The translations under genes and the position numbers were made by a program. A DNA stretch of 64,000 nt, taken from positions 1 to 64,000 of the forward strand of contig JBMONC010000038.1 in NCBI GenBank assembly GCA_049324875.1, written 5' to 3'. Source of the stretch: JAWLHU01 sp049324875. GTDB taxonomy: Bacteria > Bacillota > Sulfobacillia > Symbiobacteriales > Symbiobacteriaceae. Positions within the stretch are counted from its first letter, which is position 1. Each line of letters begins with the position of its first letter. Shown here piece by piece: positions 48,767 through 57,015 of the stretch. A model generated the notes under the pieces. It was given only the letters and a program-made list of their open reading frames with translations. It had not been told where the DNA came from and made no database searches.

Positions 48767-51700
48767 TTGAAGCGAATGGCTTTCAAGCTCTGGGGGGTCG
48801 CCCTGGCGCTCATGCTGCTGGTACCCATGCAGCAGCGCAGCGCTCTAGGTGGCGGGAACCTCTTCCCGGACCTCCCGGAGCACCATCCGGATCAGGCCGC
48901 TGTCCTCTTCCTGGCAGAGCGGCAGATGATCCAGGGGTATCCGGACGGGACCTTCCGGCCCGAGCATGCACTGACCCGTGGCGCTGCGATCAAGCTGGCC
49001 GTGCAGGTCGCCGGTCTGGCCCCGAGCCATACGGAAAGACCCCTTCCCTTCGCCGACCTCCCCCCCGACCACTGGAGCCGTCCTTACGTGCGGGCGGGCC
49101 TGGCTGCAGGCCTTGTAACAGGGGGAGACCGCTTCCAACCGGAGCAGAGTCTCACCCGCGGCGAGCTGGCCCGACTGGTCCTCCAGGCGATCCGCCAGCC
49201 GCTCCACCCGCTTCCTGATATGGCGCTGAAGGATATCAGCCCGGCTGACCCCGCCTACCAGGCTGCCCTGCTGGCGGTGGCATCGGGCATGATGGAGGCG
49301 CCGGACGGGCTGTTCGAGCCCTACAAGACCGCAACCCGGGCGGATGCAGCCCGGGCCTTTGCCCATGCCCTGGCCTTCACAGCCCAGGCCTATGATCAGC
49401 CGCTCACCCCGGTGGTGGAGCCGCTGCGCGGCAGGGTGGAGATGGCCCTCCCTGACTCCGACCACTTCGATGTAGTCACCGCACCGACGGCCCTGCCCGA
49501 GGGCGGGCGGGTTCGCACCAGCGGTGCCTCGGCTGCCCAGCTCCTCTTCCCGGATGGCTCCGCCTTCTACCTGGATAACGACTCCGAGCTGGTTCTGATC
49601 CGGAGCCATGGCACCGCCCTGGTCTCCGCTGAGATCGTGGAAGACCTGGAGATCGAACTGGTCCGGGGCCGCCTCTTCGGAGCGGTGGTGCCGATGCTGG
49701 ATGGGGAGGAGAGCCTTGCCTCCGTCACCACCGGAGCCATGGCCCCGGCGCGAACCGCCCTCTCCGCCAGGGCCACCCCCGCCCTGCAGCAGGCGCTCCT
49801 GGCCTCGGCGGAGGGAGAGGTCTCACCGCCTGCCCTTCCCCCGTCCGCCTCCCGGCTGCTGCTCTTCGCGGGGCCGGCCTCCCTGGAGCCCGGGGATGAA
49901 GCGGGCGCTGAACTGACCATCGTCCTGGCCGACGATCTGGGGAACCCGCTCGTGGTGGAAGATGAGCCCGTGCAGCTGCAGCTGAGCAGCGATGTGGGGA
50001 CGCTCTCCAACCCGGCGCCGGTGATTCCGGTGGGCTACGAGGCGGTGACCATCCAGGTCTACCCGCCCGCAGCAGAGCCGCCAGATGCCAAGACGCGCGT
50101 GACCGCTTCCGCCGGGGAGATCTCCACCTCCCTCACCATTCCCACCGCCAGGATCCCCTGGTGGAAGGCGCTCTTCACCAAGCGGGTCCGGGCAAAGGTC
50201 CGCATGCCCTGGTCGGTTGCCTCGATCCGCGGAAGCTACATATCGGCCTACGTCAACGGTTCGGAGAACCATGTGAACGTGCTGGCGGGCTCCGCCAGGC
50301 TGACCTCCCTCACCGGCGAGGGGGTGGAGCTGGGTGACACCCAGGCCACCGTGGTGACGGGCCCGGCAAGGAACCCAGCCGCCCCGGGAGGTCTTAGCGA
50401 GACGGAGCAGAAGCAGTGGGGCACGCAGCGCGCCTGGGCGACCGAGCTGGCCGGACGGATGAGCCAGTCGGCGCCGCCACAGGTCCTGGCCATGGTGACC
50501 GATGAGGCCGGCCGGATCGCCGGCTCGCTGGAGCAGTTCCCCGGCGACGAGACCCCTCCCTCCATCTCGATCACATCGCCCCAGTCGGGTCTGAAGGTGG
50601 GCACGCCCGTCATCCGGGTGAAGGGCACCGCCCAGGACGATTTCAAGCTGGTGGAGGTGCAGGTCAACGGTCAGTCGATCGGCGTGGGGACCGGTGGGGT
50701 CTGGTCGGCCCAGGTCCAGTTGGCCCCGGGCGAGAACGTGATCACCGCCACGGCAACCGACGGGGGCCAGAATATGGCCTCTGAGTCGATCACCGTCAGC
50801 TATGATCCCAACCTGCTCGACCTGACACTCTCGGGTCCGGGGATGACGCAGGCGGCTACCGCCGTGGTGAGCGGGCAGGTCCGGTCAGCTCACGGCATCA
50901 CCAGCCTGACGGTCGACGGGCTCGCTGTATCGCCGTCCGCCGACGGCTCCTTCGCCACCACCGTCAGCCTGGCTGAGGGCAGCAACCTGATCGAGGCGGT
51001 GGCAACCGATGCGATCGGCCAGACTGCCTCGGCTTCCATCACCATTCTGCGCGCCACGGCGCCGGCGGATCTCCAGCTGACCCTGACCGAACCTGCAGAC
51101 GGCCTAATGACCGAGTCGGCCACCGTCACTGTCTCAGGCTCCGCCTCGGCGGCCAACGGTGCCATCCCCACGGTCAGTGTGAACGGTAACAGTGTAACCC
51201 TCACGGACACGGGCTCCTTCAGCGCCTCGGTTCCCCTGGAGTATGGGGCGAACCTGATCACCGTCACCGCCTCCAGCGGGGGGGGGGTCGCCAGCGAGAG
51301 CCGTACGGTGAGACGCCTCCTGCCGCTTGCCATCACCATTGATACCCCCGCCGACGGCAGCAGCACCGATCAGGAGGTGGTCACCGTCTCCGGCACGGTC
51401 ACCGGGGCCCACGGAACCCCGCTGGTGACGGTCAACGGGCAGCCCGCCCCGGTTGCGGCAGATGGCACGTTCTCCGCCAACGTCCCACTGGCGCAGGGGA
51501 GCAACGAGATCACCGCGGTGGTGACGGACGAGGCCGGCCGGACCGTCTCCCACGCGGTCACGGTGACCCTCACCGTGCAGCAGGACGCCTCAGCAGAACA
51601 CACCATGATCTATGCCGCCCGGGCTGCGGTCCCGCCGGATGGCGTCAGCACGACGCCCATCTCCGTGCGGGTGCGGGACTCCAACGGGCAGCAGAAGACC

Positions 51701-51883
51701 ACCGGCGGCGATACGGTCCTCCTGTTCACCACTCTGGGAACCCTGGGGCCGGTGACCGACAACGGTGACGGCACCTACTCCGCCACCCTGACGGCATCGA
51801 CCACCGAGGGCGAGGCGGTCATCACCGGGACCCTGAACGGGGCCGAGATCCAGGACATCGCCAAGGTCAATATGCACAAGTAA
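48767..51883 (+). CDS. SLH/FecR/Ig-like multidomain surface protein
   Basis: A 1038-aa exported protein. Signal peptide (1-30), three SLH repeats (about 30-205; QGYPDGTFRPEHALTRGA), and a FecR-like first half (about 220-320; GGRVRTSGASAAQLLFPDGS). An Ig-like insert follows (about 355-465), then the FecR second half (about 470-545; VASIRGSYISAYVNG). Next come about four glucodextranase-B/Ig-like repeats (about 600-940) with recurring VTVNGQ and GSNLIEAVATD patterns, and a final invasin-like domain (DGVSTTPISVRVRDSNGQ). SLH modules anchor it to the wall. TTG 48767 was chosen on GGGGGG spacing; upstream sequence is antisense to DUF3307. Likely an S-layer-associated structural or adhesive protein. 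Confidence 0.85.
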   Translation: MKRMAFKLWGVALALMLLVPMQQRSALGGGNLFPDLPEHHPDQAAVLFLAERQMIQGYPDGTFRPEHALTRGAAIKLAVQVAGLAPSHTERPLPFADLPPDHWSRPYVRAGLAAGLVTGGDRFQPEQSLTRGELARLVLQAIRQPLHPLPDMALKDISPADPAYQAALLAVASGMMEAPDGLFEPYKTATRADAARAFAHALAFTAQAYDQPLTPVVEPLRGRVEMALPDSDHFDVVTAPTALPEGGRVRTSGASAAQLLFPDGSAFYLDNDSELVLIRSHGTALVSAEIVEDLEIELVRGRLFGAVVPMLDGEESLASVTTGAMAPARTALSARATPALQQALLASAEGEVSPPALPPSASRLLLFAGPASLEPGDEAGAELTIVLADDLGNPLVVEDEPVQLQLSSDVGTLSNPAPVIPVGYEAVTIQVYPPAAEPPDAKTRVTASAGEISTSLTIPTARIPWWKALFTKRVRAKVRMPWSVASIRGSYISAYVNGSENHVNVLAGSARLTSLTGEGVELGDTQATVVTGPARNPAAPGGLSETEQKQWGTQRAWATELAGRMSQSAPPQVLAMVTDEAGRIAGSLEQFPGDETPPSISITSPQSGLKVGTPVIRVKGTAQDDFKLVEVQVNGQSIGVGTGGVWSAQVQLAPGENVITATATDGGQNMASESITVSYDPNLLDLTLSGPGMTQAATAVVSGQVRSAHGITSLTVDGLAVSPSADGSFATTVSLAEGSNLIEAVATDAIGQTASASITILRATAPADLQLTLTEPADGLMTESATVTVSGSASAANGAIPTVSVNGNSVTLTDTGSFSASVPLEYGANLITVTASSGGGVASESRTVRRLLPLAITIDTPADGSSTDQEVVTVSGTVTGAHGTPLVTVNGQPAPVAADGTFSANVPLAQGSNEITAVVTDEAGRTVSHAVTVTLTVQQDASAEHTMIYAARAAVPPDGVSTTPISVRVRDSNGQQKTTGGDTVLLFTTLGTLGPVTDNGDGTYSATLTASTTEGEAVITGTLNGAEIQDIAKVNMHK

Positions 51884-51927
51884 ACCTGCCCAGAGCTGCT
51901 GACCAACTCTGCCGGGGCATTAGGAAG

Positions 51928-51961
51928 GGGCCGGGCGCAGATGCCCGGCCCTGGTTCTTTG
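51928..51961 (+). terminator. terminator after the SLH/FecR gene
   Basis: GGGCCGGGC pairs with GCCCGGCCC around GCAGAT, followed by TGGTTCTTTG. Confidence 0.75.
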
Positions 51962-52143
51962 TTGATTCGGAGTGGTCAGGTACTAGTTGGGAACGCCGCC
52001 GGGGCAGGTCGGCCACGCTGACCGTGCCGGTTACCTCCTGGGTCGCAGGCCGGTTGGCCCAGTCGATCCCTGCCTGAATGCACCGTCCCGGGATCGCCTC
52101 ACCCATGCCACGGGCTCACCGGGCCGAACCCTCCGTCCAGTCT

Positions 52144-52170
52144 ATACGTATGTGTAAGTGACATACGTAT
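52144..52170 (+). promoter_or_regulatory. double ATACGTAT palindrome, probable operator
   Basis: ATACGTATGT and ACATACGTAT form a perfect 10-bp inverted repeat around GTAAGTG. Each arm also contains the self-complementary octamer ATACGTAT; the two octamers are 19 bp apart centre to centre. It ends 24 bp before the GTG at 52194. The nested symmetry suits two dimers of a TetR- or MarR-like repressor. No regulator gene is adjacent. Confidence 0.6.
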
Positions 52171-52193
52171 TCTGTAAAGAGGAGATGGTTCTG

Positions 52194-52703
52194 GTGGCGA
52201 AGCGAAAGGGGAAGGAGACGGGTCGATCGAGCGGCCCCAGGGTTGAAATCACACATTTCGCTGACCTGACGCAGTTGGTCTCGGCTCAGCCCGACATTGA
52301 GAGGCTCTCCGTGCTGACACGGGGCAACATCATGGAATGGCCGAGCAAGTTCCGCCTCGCCATGCGGGAGGTCTGCGTCAGCCGGGCGCTTTCGGAGCCC
52401 ATACCCGCCCAGATCCGGATCGCTGCCATTCCGAACCGGGGGCTCCTCCTCCTCTGGCCCACCCATCCGGCGGACCCCGACGGGTTTGCGGTCCACGTCA
52501 GCCCGGCTGGCCGCCGCATTAGCGCCGACCTGACCGAGGCCTTCGCCGTCCTGGGGATCGACCTCCCTCCCGAGGTGGTCGTGGCCGTTCCGGCCACCCA
52601 TTACCTCCACCCGACGCACGGCCTCTGCCTGGCCCTCCACCTCCGGTCGGCGGAGTTCCTGCCGGAGCGCAGCCGGACCGCAGCCGGCCGGATGGCGCCA
52701 TAA
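52194..52703 (+). CDS. hypothetical protein behind the ATACGTAT operator
   Basis: A 169-aa soluble protein I do not recognise. A basic N-terminus (AKRKGKETGRSSG) precedes an alpha/beta body with regular hydrophobic spacing, including ITHFADLTQLV, RGLLLLWPTHP and VVVAVPATHYLHPTHG. No signal peptide or membrane helix. GTG 52194 fits the AAGAGGAG site with 9-nt spacing; GTG 52158 and ATG 52185 are poorer. Codon use is host-like. It lies directly behind the ATACGTAT double palindrome and is probably controlled through it. Confidence 0.65.
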   Translation: MAKRKGKETGRSSGPRVEITHFADLTQLVSAQPDIERLSVLTRGNIMEWPSKFRLAMREVCVSRALSEPIPAQIRIAAIPNRGLLLLWPTHPADPDGFAVHVSPAGRRISADLTEAFAVLGIDLPPEVVVAVPATHYLHPTHGLCLALHLRSAEFLPERSRTAAGRMAP

Positions 52704-52879
52704 GTCTGATTCGGATCCATGGCTTCCCCGAGCGGAAGGACACCATTACTATCTATGGAATATACACATTCAAACTATTATGCGTCATAGGGCATCCCGG
52801 GGGAGCGTGGGGCTCGTGGTCTGAACCCGATCACCGACACTGCCACGGCGCGCTTTATTCGGCGGCAGGGAGGAGTACC

Positions 52880-54742
52880 ATGCTCAAGGGAACTCGGGCC
52901 ACGCTCTACCGCATCCGCCCGATCTGGGCCAGCCTGATCGCCGTGCTCCTGGTCTTGATCGCAGCCGGACCCTTCCGGCTCTTCGAGGGGAGCGAACTGG
53001 CCGCCTATGACGCCTGGTTCAGCCTCCGGGGAGAGCGGGCCCCGGACCCCCGGGTGGTGATCATCGGCATCGACGAGCCCTCCCTCCGGCAGGTGGGGCG
53101 CTGGCCCTGGGACCGGGCGGTCTTCGCCGACCTGCTGGGCCACCTGGGCGAGGCGAAGGTGGTCGCCTTCGATATCATCTGGACCGAGCCCTCGGAGAAG
53201 CCGGGGGATGACGAGCGGCTGGCCGAGGCGATCCGGGCGCACGGCCGGGTGGTCCTCTCCGCCTACGTCCGGACCGACGAGGTGAGGGGGCAGGTCAACC
53301 AGAGCCTGCAGCGACCCCTTGCCGACCTGCGGCAGGCGGCTCGGGCGGGCTCCAACCCCGACGCCGCCGAGGGGTTCGTCAACACCCCCAGTGGCGAGGA
53401 CTCGGTGGTTCGGGCCGGCATCCCCGTCGACACCGATACCACCGGCAGCCCCTTCCCCTCGCTGGCGCTGGCGGCCGTGATGCAGTACGAGGGGCTGAGG
53501 CTCAGCCATCTTGAGGTCGAGCCCTTCGGCAGCCTCCGGCTCGGAGGGAGGAGGATCCGCCGGAACGAGCTGGGACAGACCTACCTGAACTTCTCCGGCG
53601 GGGCGGGCACCATCGAGACCATCTCCGCGACCGAGGTGCTGAAGGGGCGGGTCGACCCGGGGCGCTTCCGGGATCGGATCGTCCTGGTCGGCCCCACCTC
53701 CCCCACGCTGAAGGATGAGTTCCCGGCCCCCTTCGCCAAGGACTCCACCATCGGGCAGCAGATGCCCGGCGTGGAGATCCAGGCCACGGCGGTGGCCACC
53801 TATCTCAACGGAAACGACATCGCCCGGGTCCCCCACGGCATCACCATGCTGATCACCCTGCTCTTCGGCCTGCTGGTGCTGGCGATCTCCTTCCGCTTCC
53901 AGACCTTCCGCGGGGCGACGGCTGCGCTGCTGCTCTGCCTGGTCTACGCCGGGGTGGTCTACCTCCTGTGGTCCCACCTGAGGCTCTGGGTCGACCTGGT
54001 CACCCCGCTGGTGGCCGGCTTCCTGGTCTACGTCACCTCCACCCTGGGCAACTACCTGCGGGCGGAGGCCGAGAAGCGCCGGGTCCGGAACCTGTTCGGG
54101 CGGTACGTCTCACAGAACGTGGTGGAGGAGCTGCTGCAGAACCCGGAGATGCTGGAGCTGGGCGGCAAGCGTTTCGAGGTGACGGTGCTCTTCGCCGACA
54201 TCCGCGGCTTCACCAGCTTCTCGGAAACCCGTGACCCCCATGAGGTGGTGACCCGGCTCAACCAGTACTTCGAGGCGATGGTGGATGTGATCTACCGCCA
54301 CGGCGGCACCCTGGACAAGTACATGGGCGACGGGATTATGGCCTACTTCGGTGCGCCGCTCCCGATGCAGGACCACGCCGAACGGGCGCTTCGGACCGCC
54401 TGGGAGATGCGGCAGCGCATCGGCGAGCTGCACGTCGCCTGGAAGAGCCAGGGGATCGAGCCGTTCAAGATCGGCGTCGGGCTCAGCTCCGGCGAGGTGA
54501 TCGCCGGCAACGTGGGTCACCCCGACCGGGTGGAGTACAGTCTGATCGGCTCCAGCGTCAACCTGGCGGCCCGCCTGGAGAGCCTGAGCCGGGAGTACCC
54601 CCGCTCCGAGTACGGCGGGATTCTCTGCAGCGCCTCCACCTACGCCCTGGCCCCTGAGGCGGTGGAGGAGCTCCAGCCCGAATACTGCGGGGAGGTAGAG
54701 GTGCGGGGCATGTCCCAGAAGGTGCAGATCTATACGGTCTGA
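52880..54742 (+). CDS. class III adenylate cyclase with CHASE2 sensor
   Basis: A 620-aa membrane cyclase: an N-terminal helix (20-37), an extracellular CHASE2 domain (about 40-310; VVIIGIDEPSLRQVGRWPWDRAVFADLL), three helices (about 318-395), and a cyclase catalytic domain (about 430-600). Metal Asp residues are in FADIRGF and YMGDG. The purine-selecting Lys is in TLDKYMGD and its partner is Ser in EYSLIGSS, while the transition-state Asn and Arg are in VNLAARLE. Lys plus a small hydroxyl residue fits class IIIb adenylate rather than guanylate cyclase. A GGGAGGAG site precedes the ATG. Confidence 0.9.
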   Translation: MLKGTRATLYRIRPIWASLIAVLLVLIAAGPFRLFEGSELAAYDAWFSLRGERAPDPRVVIIGIDEPSLRQVGRWPWDRAVFADLLGHLGEAKVVAFDIIWTEPSEKPGDDERLAEAIRAHGRVVLSAYVRTDEVRGQVNQSLQRPLADLRQAARAGSNPDAAEGFVNTPSGEDSVVRAGIPVDTDTTGSPFPSLALAAVMQYEGLRLSHLEVEPFGSLRLGGRRIRRNELGQTYLNFSGGAGTIETISATEVLKGRVDPGRFRDRIVLVGPTSPTLKDEFPAPFAKDSTIGQQMPGVEIQATAVATYLNGNDIARVPHGITMLITLLFGLLVLAISFRFQTFRGATAALLLCLVYAGVVYLLWSHLRLWVDLVTPLVAGFLVYVTSTLGNYLRAEAEKRRVRNLFGRYVSQNVVEELLQNPEMLELGGKRFEVTVLFADIRGFTSFSETRDPHEVVTRLNQYFEAMVDVIYRHGGTLDKYMGDGIMAYFGAPLPMQDHAERALRTAWEMRQRIGELHVAWKSQGIEPFKIGVGLSSGEVIAGNVGHPDRVEYSLIGSSVNLAARLESLSREYPRSEYGGILCSASTYALAPEAVEELQPEYCGEVEVRGMSQKVQIYTV

Positions 54743-54767
54743 AGCAGGGAATTTAGTGGCCGTGACA

Positions 54768-54803
54768 AAGCGCAGGACCCCCGCCTCCGGAGGTCCTGCG
54801 CTT
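54768..54803. terminator. bidirectional terminator between cyclase gene and argD
   Basis: AAGCGCAGGACC pairs perfectly with GGTCCTGCGCTT across a 12-nt loop between two convergent genes. T-runs are short on both sides. Confidence 0.75.
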
Positions 54804-54815
54804 GCACGTCTTGTA

Positions 54816-56030
54816 TCAGGAGAGGCTTGCCAGCCCCTGGTCGATGATCGCCAGGGCCCTGTCGGCATCCTCCCGGGTGATGATGTAGGGCGGGAGCAAC
54901 CGGAAGACGGTGCCGGATGTCACGTTGGCCAGCAGGCCCAGCTCGTGGCACCGCTCCAGCAACGGGGCGCCGGGCTGGGTCAGCTCCAGGCCGAGCATCA
55001 GACCGGTGCCGCGGGCCTCCTTCACCAGGCCGGGGTACTTGGCCTGCAGCCGCTTCAGCCCGGCCAGCAGGTACTCGCCCATCGCAGCCGCCCGGCCGGG
55101 CAGGTCCTCCTCCAGGATCGTCTTCACCGTGGCGACGGCGGCGGCACAGGCCACCGGGTTGCCGCCGAAGGTGGTGCCGTGGTCGCCCGGCTGGAAGCCG
55201 GTGGCCGCCTCGGCCGTGGCGCAGATGGCGCCGATGGGGAGGCCGCCGCCCAGCGCCTTGGCCAGGGTGATGATGTCCGGCTTCACCCCGTAGGACTGGT
55301 AGGCGAAGAAGGTGCCGATCCGGCCCAGGCCGCACTGGATCTCATCGAAGATCAGCAGCGCCCCGACCTGGTCGCAGAGCGCCCGCACCGCCTCCAGGTA
55401 CTCCTTGGGATGGATGTGGATCCCGCCCTCGCCCTGCACCGGCTCCAGGATCACCGCCGCCGTCTGCTCGTTGACCTGCGCCTTCAGCGCCTCCAGGTCG
55501 CCGAACTCGGCGTACGTGAAGCCGCCGGGCAGCGGGCCGAACCCCTCCTGGATCTGCGGCTTGGCGGTGGCGGTCACCGCCGCCAGGGTCCGGCCGTGGA
55601 AGGAGTGGGTGACCGAGACGATCCCGGTCTTCTGCGGGTTGCCCTTGCGGTAATGGTACTTGCGGGCCAGCTTGAAGGCGCCCTCGTTCGCCTCGGCGCC
55701 GGAGTTGGCGAAGAAGACCTTCTCCAGCCCGCCGTTGGCCACCAGCAGCTCTGCCAGCTCGGCGGCGGGCTCGGTGTAGTAGAGGTTGGAGACGTGGCTC
55801 AGGGTCGAGACCTGCTTCACGATCGCCTCCACCACCGCCGGGTGGGCGTGGCCCAGGGCGTTGACCGCCAGGCCGGTCAGGAAGTCCAGGTACTCCTTGC
55901 CGTCGGCATCCCAGACCTTCACACCCTGGCCCTTCACGAGGGCGATGGGGTAGCGGCCGTAGGTGCTCATGATATGTTCATTCGTCTTCGCCATCAGGGC
56001 CCCGCTCTTGGTTGCGGTCTCGCTCGCCAT
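54816..56030 (-). CDS. argD: acetylornithine aminotransferase ArgD
   Basis: A 404-aa class III PLP aminotransferase that converts N-acetylglutamate semialdehyde and glutamate to acetylornithine and 2-oxoglutarate. Features: YPIALVKGQGVKVWDADGKEYLDFL, ANSGAEANEGAFKLAR, SFHGRTLAAVTAT, and the PLP-Lys region LIFDEIQCGLGRIGTFFAYQ followed by LAKALGGGLP. ATG 56030 has GAGGAGG at good spacing; GTG 56036 is too close to it. It follows argB by about 20 bp and forms the argBD operon. Confidence 0.95.
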   Translation of the reverse strand: MASETATKSGALMAKTNEHIMSTYGRYPIALVKGQGVKVWDADGKEYLDFLTGLAVNALGHAHPAVVEAIVKQVSTLSHVSNLYYTEPAAELAELLVANGGLEKVFFANSGAEANEGAFKLARKYHYRKGNPQKTGIVSVTHSFHGRTLAAVTATAKPQIQEGFGPLPGGFTYAEFGDLEALKAQVNEQTAAVILEPVQGEGGIHIHPKEYLEAVRALCDQVGALLIFDEIQCGLGRIGTFFAYQSYGVKPDIITLAKALGGGLPIGAICATAEAATGFQPGDHGTTFGGNPVACAAAVATVKTILEEDLPGRAAAMGEYLLAGLKRLQAKYPGLVKEARGTGLMLGLELTQPGAPLLERCHELGLLANVTSGTVFRLLPPYIITREDADRALAIIDQGLASLS

Positions 56031-56051
56031 CCCCACGTCCTCCTCTGCTCC

Positions 56052-56933
56052 CTACTTGATCACCATGGTGCCGACGCCCTTGTCGGTAAAGACCTCCAGC
56101 AGCAGGCTGTGGGGCACCCGTCCATCGATGATGTGGACCCGGTTCACCCCCGCCTCCAGGGCGGTCAGGCAGCACTCCAGCTTGGGGATCATGCCGCCCT
56201 CCAGCCGGCCCTGGGCCATCCAGTGCCTGACCTCCTGGGCGGTGATCCGGCTGACCAGGCTCGCCGGGTCCTCCTTGTCGGCCCGGACCCCCTCCACATC
56301 GGTCAGCAGAACCAGCTTCTCCGCCTGCAGTGCCGCCGCGATGGCCCCCGCCACCGTGTCGGCGTTGATGTTGTAGGGCTGCCCGCCGGGTCCCATCCCG
56401 ATGGGGGCGATCACCGGCACGAAGCCGGCCCCGGTCAGCGCCTCCAGCACCGAGACGTCGATCGATGCCACATCGCCCACATAGCCCAGATCCACCATCT
56501 CGCCGGTCTTGGCGGAGAGGTGGAGGTGCTTCTTCGCCCGGATAAGCCCGCCGTCCTGGCCGGAGAGGCCCACCGCCTTGATCCCCTGGCCCACCAGGTG
56601 GGCCACGATCTCCCGGTTGGTCTTCCCCACCAGCACCATCTGGGCGATGGCCATGGTGGGGCCGTCGGTCACCCGCAGGCCGTCGACGAACCGGGACTCC
56701 AGCCCCATCTGCTTGGCCATGGCGGAGACCTCGGGGCCGCCGCCGTGCACCACGATGGGGTTCATGCCTACATACTTCATCAGGGCGATATCCTGCATGA
56801 CGGCATCCTTCAGGTCGGCAGCCGCCATGGCCGCCCCCCCGTACTTGATCACCACCGTCTTGCCGGAGAACTGCCGGATGTAGGGCAGCGCTTCAGCCAA
56901 CACCGCCGCCTTGTCGATCACCTGCTGGTTCAA
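56052..56933 (-). CDS. argB: acetylglutamate kinase ArgB
   Basis: A 293-aa amino-acid kinase that phosphorylates N-acetylglutamate: GKTVVIKYGGAAM, VVHGGGPEVSAMAKQMGLES, GLSGQDGGLIRAKK and INADTVAGAIAAALQAEKLVLLTDVEGV. The C-terminus has GGMIPKLECCLTAL and the Arg-inhibition-type N-terminal helix (DKAAVLAEALPYIRQF). The latter suggests feedback inhibition by arginine. The start is TTG 56933 behind GGGGAGG. First gene of argBD. Confidence 0.95.
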   Translation of the reverse strand: MNQQVIDKAAVLAEALPYIRQFSGKTVVIKYGGAAMAAADLKDAVMQDIALMKYVGMNPIVVHGGGPEVSAMAKQMGLESRFVDGLRVTDGPTMAIAQMVLVGKTNREIVAHLVGQGIKAVGLSGQDGGLIRAKKHLHLSAKTGEMVDLGYVGDVASIDVSVLEALTGAGFVPVIAPIGMGPGGQPYNINADTVAGAIAAALQAEKLVLLTDVEGVRADKEDPASLVSRITAQEVRHWMAQGRLEGGMIPKLECCLTALEAGVNRVHIIDGRVPHSLLLEVFTDKGVGTMVIK

Positions 56934-56963
56934 CCCTTCGCGCCTCCCCGGGGATATGGGTCT

Positions 56964-56997
56964 GCATAATTATAACTCCAGGCGCATAGTTATGCAA
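56964..56997 (-). promoter_or_regulatory. argBD promoter inside an ARG-type operator
   Basis: Minus strand TTGCAT (56997-56992), 17-bp spacer, TATAAT (56974-56969), within operator halves GCATAATTATAAC (56964-56976) and GCATAGTTATGC (56984-56995). Only about 35 bp before the argB TTG start. Confidence 0.8.
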
Positions 56998-57015
56998 TAC
57001 GTTCGGCGCGGCTCG

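Larger units (their letters stand above)
51884..52193. other. intergenic region before the unknown 169-aa gene
   Basis: A 310-bp region with a terminator (51928), a stretch 51960-52110 with no convincing gene, and the ATACGTAT double palindrome (52144-52170). A 79-codon minus-strand ORF lacks a ribosome-binding site and runs into the terminator, so it is not annotated. Confidence 0.55.

Noticed and set aside
51867..52106. 79-codon minus-strand ORF starting MGEAIPGRC
   Set aside because: Weak start region and its C-terminal part reads through the terminator of the SLH gene.
52286..52597. 103-codon minus-strand ORF
   Set aside because: Antisense of the 169-aa gene, Arg/Ser-rich shadow typical of GC-rich DNA.
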